DNA of 64,000 nt from Candidatus Roizmanbacteria bacterium UBA1450 (lineage in GTDB: Bacteria; Patescibacteriota; Microgenomatia; UBA1406; GWC2-37-13): positions 372,001-436,000 of the forward strand of contig DCTC01000002.1 of assembly GCA_002329205.1 (NCBI GenBank), read 5' to 3'. Positions 1 through 8,438 of the stretch are shown one piece after another. A model generated the notes under the pieces. The model ran no database searches. It saw only the letters and a list, made by a program, of their open reading frames with translations, and was not told the origin of the DNA. Position 1 is the first letter of the stretch, and every line of letters begins with the position of its first letter. The position numbers were made by a program, and so were the translations under genes.

Positions 1-464
1 GCTTTTTTGAGAAGGCCTGACGGGTTATCTTCGGTAAGCAAACGAGTATCTGCAGCTGGATAGTTCTGGGGGGAAATCCCCATTTGGTAGAGTGCATTAA
101 TTTTACTGTGAAACTTCTCACCATTTTTAGTAGGTACTTTGACCCAAATATCACGAGGAAGAGAAACGAGAATTGCCTTTTTTGCTTTGAGATCAACGTT
201 TGCAACCATAATAGAATCAGTCAGGTAGGTCCCTTCGTGTCGTCCGCCTCCGTAGCCGAGCAGTAAAAATGTATATTCCGTTTTTTCTTCTTTTTTTATC
301 TCGTTTGGCGTCTCCTGGGCTTCTGTATGTATTGCATTATAAAAATCCAGAAAACGAGCAAAGACGAGCCCTGTTGACACAAGAAGAACAATCCCCAGTG
401 AGACAAGGGATAATTTGAAATATTTATTTTTATTTTCTATCCGTTTGAGTCGTGAAGGCGACAT
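1..464 (-). CDS. LytR-CpsA-Psr (LCP) family protein, 3' end beyond the window
   Basis: Only the first 154 codons are inside the window; the gene runs off the left edge. The N-terminus is basic, then one membrane segment lies at about residues 17-36. After a charged linker comes an LCP-like start: a strand ending LLLGYGGG, then a TDSIMVANVD stretch and SLPRDIWVKVP. These match the LCP pattern in which an Arg/Asp-rich site binds polyprenyl pyrophosphate. Family members transfer glycopolymers from lipid carriers to peptidoglycan or proteins outside the membrane. A TATAAT box on this strand at about 483-488 is a likely promoter, giving a short leader of about 18 nt. The call is solid for the fold; the substrate cannot be read. 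Confidence 0.8.
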   Translation of the reverse strand, partial: MSPSRLKRIENKNKYFKLSLVSLGIVLLVSTGLVFARFLDFYNAIHTEAQETPNEIKKEEKTEYTFLLLGYGGGRHEGTYLTDSIMVANVDLKAKKAILVSLPRDIWVKVPTKNGEKFHSKINALYQMGISPQNYPAADTRLLTEDNPSGLLKK

Positions 465-500
465 ATGAAATGTGTGTGACGTATTATACTTGATGATAAC

Positions 501-1148
501 CTATAATTGTATGATTGATCGGACAAAAAGACTTCTGTGCCAGGGAGTAATACCATATTGCCGGATTGCTCGCCTATGAACCTGTGTCCCGTATCCTTTA
601 TTCTTTTCCCAATGATAATGTGGGAACTGATTTGCAAGTCGGGTCATGAATCCATCACGGTCTACTTTAGCCAGGATGGATGCTGCGGCAATTGTAATAC
701 TTGCTGCATCCCCTTTTACTAGAGAAATGGTGTGAACCTCTTCACTATATGGTATCTTGTCCACTGCTGGTCCGTCAACAAGAAACGTAAATGTATCATG
801 GGGAAAGTCTAAACGGCAAAGAGAAAGAATTTTTGTCGCAGCCAGCCGCCAGGAGTCCATTATGCCTATTGAATTTATTGTAGGGACACTTACGGAGACT
901 GTATATCGATGCGACGTACGTTTTTGAATTTGTTCTGCAAGTTGTTTTCGCCTTTTTTCACTCAATTTTTTCGAATCATCTATACCAAGAGATAACCATT
1001 CTTTACGAGCGGCTGTATCATGTACCGGTCTCATACATACTGCTCCTAGGGTGAGTGGACCGGCCAGACAACCCCTTCCGACTTCATCAATCCCCACAAC
1101 AGTATGACCATTTTTCCACAAAGGTATTTCATATTCAAAAGAAGTCAT
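501..1148 (-). CDS. rnhB: Ribonuclease HII
   Basis: This 215-residue protein removes ribonucleotides and RNA primers from RNA/DNA hybrids. The DEDD-type start is visible as GIDEVGRGCLAGP near residues 19-31, followed by DDSKKLSEKRR and a later LVDG and KGDAAS-ILAKVDRD segment, all typical of RNase HII. A longer reading frame reaches 1262 but its N-terminal extension is hydrophobic and unlike the family. The ATG at 1148 is preferred because a TATACT box (1154-1159 on this strand) lies five bases upstream, suggesting a leaderless mRNA. It ends 37 bases before the LCP gene and is probably transcribed independently. Confidence 0.92.
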   Translation of the reverse strand: MTSFEYEIPLWKNGHTVVGIDEVGRGCLAGPLTLGAVCMRPVHDTAARKEWLSLGIDDSKKLSEKRRKQLAEQIQKRTSHRYTVSVSVPTINSIGIMDSWRLAATKILSLCRLDFPHDTFTFLVDGPAVDKIPYSEEVHTISLVKGDAASITIAAASILAKVDRDGFMTRLANQFPHYHWEKNKGYGTQVHRRAIRQYGITPWHRSLFVRSIIQL

Positions 1149-1153
1149 AAAAC

Positions 1154-1159
1154 AGTATA
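1154..1159 (-). promoter_or_regulatory. -10 box of leaderless rnhB
   Basis: TATACT on the minus strand, five bases before the rnhB ATG. It decides the start codon choice. Confidence 0.6.
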
Positions 1160-1242
1160 ACAAGAACAGTTCAACATGTAGGATAGAAACAAATAAGCCT
1201 ATAGCATTGAAATATACTTTATTTACTGTATAATATACATAT

Positions 1243-1270
1243 TGATTACATATGGATATCAATGTAGACT
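1243..1270 (+). promoter_or_regulatory. -35/-10 promoter of the small membrane protein gene
   Basis: TTGATT (1243-1248), a 16-base spacer and TAGACT (1265-1270). The ATG at 1277 begins six bases after the -10 box, the same geometry as other leaderless genes here. Confidence 0.6.
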
Positions 1271-1276
1271 ATGTAC

Positions 1277-1570
1277 ATGCTCGTCGGACATATTGACTTG
1301 ATTCTTCAAGACAATCTGCCCCACGACCAACCGATCTCTTTGCCTTGGGGAGGCACGGACAGAAAGAGATACCGATCACATAATTTCTTTCCAACAAGAT
1401 GGAGAAGCATAATGGTGATTGTCATTTTGGGAGCTGCGGGATACCTATGTGTCTCGGCAATTGCTACTGTCGTAATTCTCTGTTCGTGTGTAGTTGCTGC
1501 ACGAACGGACGAAGCAATGTCAGAATCATTGATTCAGCATCGGCTGACAACCGTTCAGGTTGTGAGCTAG
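1277..1570 (+). CDS. Small single-pass membrane protein, unknown function
   Basis: I do not recognise this 97-residue protein. It has a soluble N-terminal half with basic residues around 28-45 and a strong hydrophobic segment at about residues 46-72 (MVIVILGAAGY... CSCVVAA), ending in a short polar tail. An upstream in-frame ATG exists at 1271 but touches the -10 box; 1277 fits the leaderless spacing seen elsewhere. It is divergent from rnhB and is followed by a structured intergenic stretch. It could be a genuine lineage-specific membrane peptide; coding is supported mainly by the promoter and the frame length. Confidence 0.5.
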   Translation: MLVGHIDLILQDNLPHDQPISLPWGGTDRKRYRSHNFFPTRWRSIMVIVILGAAGYLCVSAIATVVILCSCVVAARTDEAMSESLIQHRLTTVQVVS

Positions 1571-1576
1571 TACTGT

Positions 1577-1597
1577 CTGCCTGACTGTCCCAGGCAG
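1577..1597 (+). terminator. Stem-loop after the small membrane protein gene
   Basis: Perfect 7-bp stem CTGCCTG/CAGGCAG with a 7-base loop, starting seven bases after the stop codon. The following ATAAAACAG is not a real U-tract, so terminator function is only likely. Confidence 0.4.
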
Positions 1598-1605
1598 ATA
1601 AAACA

Positions 1606-1694
1606 GCCTTCTCCGGGTTCTGGAGTGTTATTTCAGGGAACTGCTCCCGAAAAATAATTCTTCGGATACAGCATCAGCTGTACCCGGAGAAGGC
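1606..1694 (+). ncRNA. Candidate branched structured RNA
   Basis: A perfect 13-bp outer stem joins 1606-1618 with 1682-1694. Inside it are a GGGA/TCCC hairpin (1636-1648), a competing CCGAA/TTCGG pairing (1647-1665) and an ACAGC/GCTGT hairpin (1668-1681). The right arm is followed by TTTTAT. This may be a small RNA, the 5' leader of the next gene, a bidirectional terminator or an insertion-derived palindrome; no known family is recognised. Confidence 0.35.
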
Positions 1695-1734
1695 TTTTAT
1701 CCAAAATAATCTATCAGAATAATATTCAATTATG

Positions 1735-1740
1735 TATAAT
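1735..1740 (+). promoter_or_regulatory. -10 box of the acetyltransferase gene
   Basis: TATAAT six bases before the ATG at 1747. It lies inside the longer frame that starts at 1732, which argues for the downstream start. Confidence 0.65.
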
Positions 1741-1746
1741 AAACAC

Positions 1747-2370
1747 ATGATAGCGGCAATTCGCGATAAAGACGGCACAAAACTTACCGGAAGTCAGATT
1801 ATCGATAAACTATTCGGCCGGATATCACAAGTACTTCTTGAGATTGAAATGTATATTCTATTTATCTTCGGCTGGTTTCCGCTCAGTTTTTTCCGGATGC
1901 TTCTGTTTCGAATTGCTGGTATATCTATCGGGAAGAATACTATTATCAACATGGGCGCACGTATTTATGATCCATCCAATATTCAGATAGGTGATGATTG
2001 CGTAATCGGCGAAAAAATAACTCTTGATGGTCGTGAGAAACTGATTATTGGCAATCATGTAGACATCGCGAGTGAAGTAATGATATACAATTCTGAACAT
2101 GACATCAATGACCCCTTGTTCACAGCCGTATCTGCACCCGTGTTCATCGGTGATTATGTATTTATCGGACCGCGTGCCATTATTTTGCCAGGTGTCACTA
2201 TAGGCAAAGGAGCGGTGGTCGCGGCAGGAGCGGTGGTTACCAAAGATGTCCCAGAGTTTGCTGTTGTTGGTGGCGTCCCTGCCAAAGTAATCAAAAAAAG
2301 ATCTGTTACTCATCCTTCATACCGTTTGAGAAGACTCAGTTTCTTTGAGATAATCGGGAGATTATTTTAA
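1747..2370 (+). CDS. Left-handed beta-helix acyltransferase (WcaF/maltose acetyltransferase-like)
   Basis: This 207-residue enzyme probably transfers an acetyl group from acetyl-CoA to a sugar of a surface glycan. From about residue 65 it shows hexapeptide repeats of the [LIV]-G-x4 type (ISIGKNTII, IQIGDDCVIG, LIIGNHVDI, VFIGDYVFIG, VTIGKGAVV). The likely catalytic His is in NSEHDIND near residue 114. The end, DVPEFAVVGGVPAKVI, is the classic terminal motif of this family. An amphipathic or membrane-associated segment lies at about 33-55. Acceptor sugar is unknown. The next gene is convergent. Confidence 0.82.
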   Translation: MIAAIRDKDGTKLTGSQIIDKLFGRISQVLLEIEMYILFIFGWFPLSFFRMLLFRIAGISIGKNTIINMGARIYDPSNIQIGDDCVIGEKITLDGREKLIIGNHVDIASEVMIYNSEHDINDPLFTAVSAPVFIGDYVFIGPRAIILPGVTIGKGAVVAAGAVVTKDVPEFAVVGGVPAKVIKKRSVTHPSYRLRRLSFFEIIGRLF

Positions 2371-2385
2371 GACGAAGGTTATATA

Positions 2386-3792
2386 TTATATACCTGCTGT
2401 ACCTCGGAGATACACAGCCTGCCAGGGACGATACGACGAATAGAACGTTTTATCCTGCATTACACTGCCATCTTCATGATACACTTTATACTCAAATTTT
2501 GCTTTTGCACCCCAGGCAGGATAGTCAACCTGTTTCACAACTCCGTTTGCCAATGTAGGATCATCCTCGTAGAGCGGTTCAGGGGGTGGAGCTACATCCC
2601 AGACTGTAGCCGGAGAGATTTCGACACGACGATTATCTTTCTTGCCGTAGAATTTAAATGCTAAAAGGTTCTGCTCCTTGTCAAGCTCCATTTGAATTAA
2701 TATTGCTCCTGGAGTGTCATTTTTGAATTTTAAATCAACGGTCGGGGAATAAATAGTAGCATCAAATCCGGGTTCAGAATCATTTTCATAATACGACACA
2801 CGATACGCATGGGCGTGACGTTCGGTAATAGGCAACCCGGTATTGATAGCTGCACGGAACATGGTAGTAGACACTTGACAGACACCACCTCCATCACCTA
2901 GAACAGTTCTTCCATTTTTGATTACGTAGGCTGGCTGGTAGCCAGTACTTGAAGATATGTCACCGATGATATCATTGAAGGAAAAAGTTTCTCCTTTCGG
3001 GATGATAACTCCGTCAAACTTCGTTGCGGCAAGTATGACGTTATGCACGCGGGAAGGGATAGAGTGTGTATAATCTGATTTTCCTTCACCGATAAGCTCC
3101 TCGATACCGAAATCATTTGCCTCAGCCAGTGTGATTTCAGGATCGATTTTCTGCTCTGTCAGAACAACTGTAAGCTGTTTATTTTGATCTGTTATAGTTT
3201 GAATACTCTTTTGAAAAGACATAAGAAACTCGTCTGATTGAATCCGCATACCCGGCTCATCAGCCTTAAATGAAGTTACTTTTCCATCCTCGAAGGTAAA
3301 CAGTGCGTTTTTTGCCTCCCGATTGTATACATCTTCGCTCTGTTTCACAAACTGTTCAACAGGCTGTTTATCAAATCTGATCTGTGTGGTAAATGCAAAT
3401 GTCCGAATTTTCAGTAATGTATTGAGTTGCTGAGCAATGCGGGAAGGCAAATGTGAAGATCTGCCGATCAAATATGCCTGATCTACTTTTGTATCGATAT
3501 CACGCTCAAGTTTGAGCTCAGTTCCGGAAAAAGATGCGATTTTATGTTCCTTGTAGAGTACCTCAACAATTGCATCCTGGTAGTATAGATCACGTTCTTT
3601 CAATATTTCCCAAGCTTCATCTTTGGTCTTGTATCCCATATCTATACCGTCTATCGAAGTTTGCGGGTAAATACGATCACCGACTCGTGCCTGTACATAA
3701 AACCAGGAGCCGAAGATCACTGCAGCAATAACAATAAATAATACCGTTATAGCAGCAAGAAATCGATGTTTGCCTGACATTTTTGCGAGCAT
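2386..3792 (-). CDS. VanW family protein, membrane-anchored
   Basis: A 468-residue protein with an N-terminal membrane anchor (about residues 11-34), a YoaR-like peptidoglycan-binding region at about 35-200, and the VanW domain at about 240-370. Visible VanW features are PKGETFSFND, the Gly-rich GDGGGVCQVSTTMF and ERHAHAYRVSYY. The tail carries a G5-like beta segment. VanW proteins are linked to cell-wall modification, although their reaction is not established. A TATAAT box (3801-3806, minus strand) lies eight bases before this start; the Met at codon 5 is an alternative. Confidence 0.85.
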   Translation of the reverse strand: MLAKMSGKHRFLAAITVLFIVIAAVIFGSWFYVQARVGDRIYPQTSIDGIDMGYKTKDEAWEILKERDLYYQDAIVEVLYKEHKIASFSGTELKLERDIDTKVDQAYLIGRSSHLPSRIAQQLNTLLKIRTFAFTTQIRFDKQPVEQFVKQSEDVYNREAKNALFTFEDGKVTSFKADEPGMRIQSDEFLMSFQKSIQTITDQNKQLTVVLTEQKIDPEITLAEANDFGIEELIGEGKSDYTHSIPSRVHNVILAATKFDGVIIPKGETFSFNDIIGDISSSTGYQPAYVIKNGRTVLGDGGGVCQVSTTMFRAAINTGLPITERHAHAYRVSYYENDSEPGFDATIYSPTVDLKFKNDTPGAILIQMELDKEQNLLAFKFYGKKDNRRVEISPATVWDVAPPPEPLYEDDPTLANGVVKQVDYPAWGAKAKFEYKVYHEDGSVMQDKTFYSSYRPWQAVYLRGTAGI

Positions 3793-3888
3793 AGACTTCT
3801 ATTATACATAATATAATGAATGAATCGTAAGAGTTACAGGAACTATCTCCCACTGGTCTAAATGAGAAAATTTCTGTATCATAAAAGC

Positions 3889-5370
3889 ATGGATGAAAAG
3901 GAGAAAAATAACCAAAATCCGGAAGCTGATTCTACTCCTCAACCGATGCAACCCGAAGAAGTAGCACCTGATATCGAACATCCGGAGGAAATTGCCGGAA
4001 GTATCCCGCCAGAGTTCCCGACGGATGTCCCGGTTTATGAAGAAAATTCGAATAAAACAGCAATTATTATCGGGATTGTTGTATTTTTTCTCATAGTATT
4101 CGGTGCAATCTATTGGTTTTTTCTAAAGGACAGGTTTTCATCAGATACAGATCCTATTGATACGCCAAAAGATGAAGTCACTTTGACTTATTGGGGTCTA
4201 TGGGATGAGCCGGCCATATTTGAACCGCTCATCGAAGCCTATCAAAAGGATAATCCTCATGTGTCCATTGTGTATGAAAAAATGGATGCAGAGCAGTACC
4301 GTGAGCGCCTTATAGCCAGAAGTCAAGCAGGCAACGGCCCCGATATATTTCGTTTTCATAACACCTGGCTCCCCGAGATTCAGGAAGTAATCGCACCGCT
4401 ACCGATGGATATTATGTCCAACCAGGAATTTGAGGAAATATTCTATCCTATCCATCAGAAAGACCTCAAAATCGGTGATGCTTATTATGGTATCCCGTTG
4501 ATCATAGACGGTAACGTTCTTATTTATAATGAAACACTGCTCAAACAGGCAGGGATCAATTCACCTCCGCCGGTCTGGGTGGGTGGTGATAATGATGTTT
4601 TGAATACTGTAAACAGACTTACAGTCAAAGAGCCAAATGGTCAAATTGTTACTTCCGGTATGGCAATAGGCACGGCCAACAATATTCCGCATTTCGGTGA
4701 AATTTTCGCTATTCTCCTCCTTCTCAATGGTGCTGATTTCAAGGATCTAACAACACCGGAAGCGGCTGAAGCACTACTCCTGTATCGAAAATTTGCCGAA
4801 GACGGGTATTGGAACGAAGAGATGCCCAATGCATTGACGGCTTTCGTACAAGGGAAAACCGCGATGATTATAGCCCCTTCCTGGCATGTGATAAATATTC
4901 GGGGACAAAATCCTGATTTACAGGTAAAGGTGGCTCCAATACCGAAAGGCCTTGATGACAGCGCTGTTTCAGTCGCTTCATACTGGGTGGAAGGAGTCAA
5001 CAGATTGAGTCCGAATCAGACTGAAGCATGGAAATTTCTAAAATACTTATCCGAGCGGGAGCAGCTGATAAAGATGTATGAAACACAATCTCAGGTTCGT
5101 CTTTTCGGCAATCCCTATCCCCGGAAGGACATGGCAGATCTCTTGAAGGACAATGCCTATATAGCACCAGTTATCCAGCAGGCTCAAGACGATGTGTATG
5201 TATCGCTGCCTCTTGCTGACCGAACGTATGATGACGGAATGAATGAAGAAATTCTGCAATATCTTCAAAACGCAATTAATTCAACCGCTGAAGGTGTAGA
5301 TTATGGAGCAGCGCTGAACGCAGCTCACCAAGGAATACAGAAGGTTCTTGAGCGGTATGAGCTTGAATGA
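3889..5370 (+). CDS. Membrane-anchored extracellular solute-binding protein (family 1)
   Basis: This 493-residue protein has an acidic, Pro-rich cytoplasmic tail (residues 1-48), one membrane segment (about 49-72) and a family-1 solute-binding domain. The latter is seen in VTLTYWGLWDEP, FEPLIEAYQKDNP and GNGPDIFRFHNTWLPE. Such domains normally feed sugar ABC transporters, but no lipobox is present and no permease or ATPase gene is nearby. The ATG at 3889 is chosen because TATCAT (3877-3882) stands six bases upstream; an upstream ATG at 3862 is possible. A sensory or scavenging role without a dedicated transporter is an inference. Confidence 0.8.
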   Translation: MDEKEKNNQNPEADSTPQPMQPEEVAPDIEHPEEIAGSIPPEFPTDVPVYEENSNKTAIIIGIVVFFLIVFGAIYWFFLKDRFSSDTDPIDTPKDEVTLTYWGLWDEPAIFEPLIEAYQKDNPHVSIVYEKMDAEQYRERLIARSQAGNGPDIFRFHNTWLPEIQEVIAPLPMDIMSNQEFEEIFYPIHQKDLKIGDAYYGIPLIIDGNVLIYNETLLKQAGINSPPPVWVGGDNDVLNTVNRLTVKEPNGQIVTSGMAIGTANNIPHFGEIFAILLLLNGADFKDLTTPEAAEALLLYRKFAEDGYWNEEMPNALTAFVQGKTAMIIAPSWHVINIRGQNPDLQVKVAPIPKGLDDSAVSVASYWVEGVNRLSPNQTEAWKFLKYLSEREQLIKMYETQSQVRLFGNPYPRKDMADLLKDNAYIAPVIQQAQDDVYVSLPLADRTYDDGMNEEILQYLQNAINSTAEGVDYGAALNAAHQGIQKVLERYELE

Positions 5371-5414
5371 TGGTGATTGCTCTTGTCTTTGGGTTGTGCT
5401 AATATGAGTAGCAT

Positions 5415-7535
5415 ATGGGTTTCTCTTTGCCATTTTTCAAAAAGAATACTTCGAGTAATTTATACTTCGGTTTATATCTTACGGACGCTTCGGCGTTTGG
5501 TTTTGTGTTTGATACATCAAGCGGTCAGTCTCAGATACTGGCTCAGAATGCCGTGAGCCTTACTGCTGGTTTTGACAAAATTCTAGAAGATACTGACAAT
5601 CTTATTTCTCAGCTTGAACTTCAAACCAATAGACATTTGGACAAAACCATTTTTTTTCTTCATTCCTGGATGATTGACGACCAGACTTTTGAGATCAAAG
5701 AGCCCTATAAAACGATTATAAAGAAACTATCCAAAGATCTTGAATTGGAGCCAATGGGGTATATTGATGTTCAGGATGCACTGCATGAGCACTTAAAGAA
5801 GACTTCGGTATTGAATACCATTGCAATAGAAGTAAACAAGACTAAATTGGGGATTTTTATCTTTAAAGGCGGCAAAAAAGTATTCAGTCAGTACACGGCA
5901 CGTACTGATGTGATCGGAGAAGATATTCAAAGTGTATTTGCCTCAACACCGGGGCATCTCGTATTGCCTTCAAAAATTATAGTCTTCGGGGATATGGACA
6001 CGCCGGAGGTTTCATCCGAGCTAGCTACCTACGGATGGGATTCAGCTACATTTTCGCAGCATCCTACTATTGAGGTGATCAAACAGAATGAAATTAACCA
6101 GTCTTTGGTAGAGACTTTCACCGAAGAAGTAGTTTCACAGTCAAAAATTCCCTCGCCTTCAGAAAATGAACAGAATCAAATTGTTCAGACGACTGATGAT
6201 CTGAGAGAGGAATCTGCACAGGATTTTGGTTTTATGGTCGGCAAAGATGTGCGTAAAGAGCAGCCAGCTGTCGAAACAGCCGTATCTATCCCGACAGTAC
6301 CTGAAGTGACAGACAATGCAGATGTTGTATCGTCACCCGCTGCCCGATCAGAAGGTATGTTCAATAAGCTGAAAAGCGTTTTTTCTTCATTTTCAATTCA
6401 AACGTCCGGTGCCAATAAAAAACCGATTGTATATGGGGTGGTGTTTGCGTTAGTTGTCTTTTTATTGCTTTTTGTTTACGAATATTTTTTCCACAAAATG
6501 GAGATTACGGTATATCCGAAGACGAGAGATCTCGATGAAACATTCAGTATTGATGTGCCGATTAGTGATACTGAGACAGACGAACTTGCCGTACTGAAGA
6601 AGACTACAGTACAGGAATTTGAAGATGAGAAAAAAGCTTCTGGGAAACGAGATGTGGGAGAAAAAGCAACAGGTGAGGTGATTATTCATAACTATGATAA
6701 AGAACCAAGAACTTTTCCACGGGGAACGGAACTGAGGAAGGGAGATCTTGTGTTTGTGATAGACAGCGAAGTAAAAGTCGCATCAGCAAGTGGCGGTACT
6801 GCGGACGGAGTAAAAGAATCTGGTAAAGCTAAAGTAAAGGCAACAGCTGAAGAAATCGGTCCTGAATATAATATCTCCAAAGGTACTCAATTGTCGGTAG
6901 CTTCGCTTTCTGATTCGTTATTTACATCCTTTGTTGAGACGGCTTTTACCGGCGGTTCAAAGAAAGAAGTAACCACAATATCCAAGGCTGATCTGGATGC
7001 TTTGAAACAAAATGTTGAAAAAAAAGCAGAAGCAGGCAGCAGAGAAGTGCTTGGCGCGCAAATTTCCGAAGACGATATCATCATCCCTGACCTTACCACG
7101 ATATCTATGGCAGACACAACTTACTCAGGTGAAGTAGGCGAGGAAGCAGCAAGTCTGAAGATTACGGCAGAATCAGAGATAGAATTTTATACCGTAAAAA
7201 AGAAAGCGATTGAAGAAAAATTAAAAGAACTTCTTGGCGAAGAAATTTCGAGCGACTACAGTATCGATGGTCAAAATTTAGTATTTGATATCACGGATAT
7301 CGACGCTGACGAGGATGCCGTCACGATGGATGTTGAAACAGCAGGAAAAGCATACAAAAAAATTGATATGGACGTGATTAAAAAATCTTCCGCATTCAAG
7401 ACTCCATCAACGCTTGTTTCTTTCTTGAAAAATACGTACGATGTCGAAGATGTGGGGATAAACAAGTCATTCGGGCTTTCATTCTGGACACCTCTTTTTC
7501 AGAAAAATATAACAGTTGTCACGGAAACAGAATAA
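5415..7535 (+). CDS. Large single-pass membrane protein with actin-like N-terminal part and gp47/baseplate J-like extracellular part
   Basis: A 706-residue protein. Residues 1-200 are soluble and have a faint PilM/GspL or FtsA-like actin fold look (YFGLYLTDASAFGFVFD; later IAIEVNKTKLGIFIF). Residues 200-330 are a variable acidic linker. One membrane segment lies near 340-360. The exported part includes ATGEVIIHNYDKEPRTFPRGTEL and EEIGPEYNISKGTQLS, which resemble the beta-rich domain often called baseplate J/gp47 in related genomes. The next gene, a sortase, begins 2 bases after the stop, so the two are surely co-expressed. A role in surface-appendage or pilus-like assembly is inference. Confidence 0.55.
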   Translation: MGFSLPFFKKNTSSNLYFGLYLTDASAFGFVFDTSSGQSQILAQNAVSLTAGFDKILEDTDNLISQLELQTNRHLDKTIFFLHSWMIDDQTFEIKEPYKTIIKKLSKDLELEPMGYIDVQDALHEHLKKTSVLNTIAIEVNKTKLGIFIFKGGKKVFSQYTARTDVIGEDIQSVFASTPGHLVLPSKIIVFGDMDTPEVSSELATYGWDSATFSQHPTIEVIKQNEINQSLVETFTEEVVSQSKIPSPSENEQNQIVQTTDDLREESAQDFGFMVGKDVRKEQPAVETAVSIPTVPEVTDNADVVSSPAARSEGMFNKLKSVFSSFSIQTSGANKKPIVYGVVFALVVFLLLFVYEYFFHKMEITVYPKTRDLDETFSIDVPISDTETDELAVLKKTTVQEFEDEKKASGKRDVGEKATGEVIIHNYDKEPRTFPRGTELRKGDLVFVIDSEVKVASASGGTADGVKESGKAKVKATAEEIGPEYNISKGTQLSVASLSDSLFTSFVETAFTGGSKKEVTTISKADLDALKQNVEKKAEAGSREVLGAQISEDDIIIPDLTTISMADTTYSGEVGEEAASLKITAESEIEFYTVKKKAIEEKLKELLGEEISSDYSIDGQNLVFDITDIDADEDAVTMDVETAGKAYKKIDMDVIKKSSAFKTPSTLVSFLKNTYDVEDVGINKSFGLSFWTPLFQKNITVVTETE

Positions 7536-7537
7536 CA

Positions 7538-8275
7538 ATGGCTCTTCGAGTATATACAAAAGAACAAACGTCCCGCAAGAAGAAAGCTGTGAGACTGGCA
7601 TCATATGCGGTGCTGATATCGGGGATGGCTTTGCTTTTTTGGGCGTTGTACCCAATGATTTCATTTGAACTATATGCGCGACTCTTCCTGAAAAGAAATG
7701 CAACTTCGCCGATACCGAAATCGGACTCCGTGTCAGCACTGGAATTTGCAAAAAGCGTATACGCAGGCAATAATCTTTTTTCAAGCAACTTGAGAGATTT
7801 TACCAATGCAAATGTCTGGTTCCCCGAAAGCAAGCTCCCGACTCCAAAAGGGGATATATCATTGAAATCCTACACGCTGTCTATACCAAAATTGAACCTC
7901 AAAGACTTGACTGTTGAGGTGGGAGGTGAAGATCTTTCTCAAAGTCTTATCCATTATCTACCGACATCAATCCCCGGTCAATATGGAAATGTCGCAATTT
8001 TCGGTCACTCAACATTACCGCAGCTATACAATTCAAAAGATTACAAGACTGTTTTCACCTATCTGCCGAAGCTTGATATCGGAGATACCATCAATATCCA
8101 TGTAGAAGGGAAGGAATATACGTACGAGATATTTGATATGTTTATCGTAGATCCAGATGAAGTTTCTGTACTCGAACAGGAATTTGATGATTCATACCTT
8201 ACTCTGGTCACATGCGTCCCGCCAGGGACTTACAAGGAACGCCTTATTGTCAAGGCGCGAATTGTCAGAAATTAA
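7538..8275 (+). CDS. Sortase family transpeptidase
   Basis: A 245-residue membrane-anchored cysteine transpeptidase. After a membrane segment at about residues 23-45 the sortase beta barrel begins near 105 (LSIPKLNLKDLTVEVG). The catalytic His is in IFGHSTLP (about 159), Cys in TLVTCVPPG (about 225) and Arg in KERLIVKAR (about 234), so the triad is complete. Sortases attach surface proteins to the wall or polymerise pili. The substrate is not evident; the upstream neighbour lacks an obvious LPXTG. The pair form an operon with a 2-base gap. Class cannot be set from motifs alone. Confidence 0.9.
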   Translation: MALRVYTKEQTSRKKKAVRLASYAVLISGMALLFWALYPMISFELYARLFLKRNATSPIPKSDSVSALEFAKSVYAGNNLFSSNLRDFTNANVWFPESKLPTPKGDISLKSYTLSIPKLNLKDLTVEVGGEDLSQSLIHYLPTSIPGQYGNVAIFGHSTLPQLYNSKDYKTVFTYLPKLDIGDTINIHVEGKEYTYEIFDMFIVDPDEVSVLEQEFDDSYLTLVTCVPPGTYKERLIVKARIVRN

Positions 8276-8404
8276 CGCTGCTATTTCTACCTTCGAAGCA
8301 TATGTAAGAAATAATATATATTCAATTGTCATACCGGTTGGTTCGTATCTATCTGAAAGGATATATGTCCTTTTTGCATATCGAGAAGTGATAAAATCTT
8401 CACT

Positions 8405-8432
8405 TTCACTTGCCCTATAGTTTTGTTAGAAT
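8405..8432 (+). promoter_or_regulatory. Promoter of the PBP1A gene
   Basis: TTCACT (8405-8410), 16-base spacer, TAGAAT (8427-8432); the ATG follows six bases later. The rest of 8276-8404 shows no gene. Confidence 0.55.
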
Positions 8433-8438
8433 ATCGGT

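Noticed and set aside
1858..2313. 151-codon frame opposite the acetyltransferase gene
   Set aside because: Overlaps the hexapeptide repeats of a real gene; no homology features.
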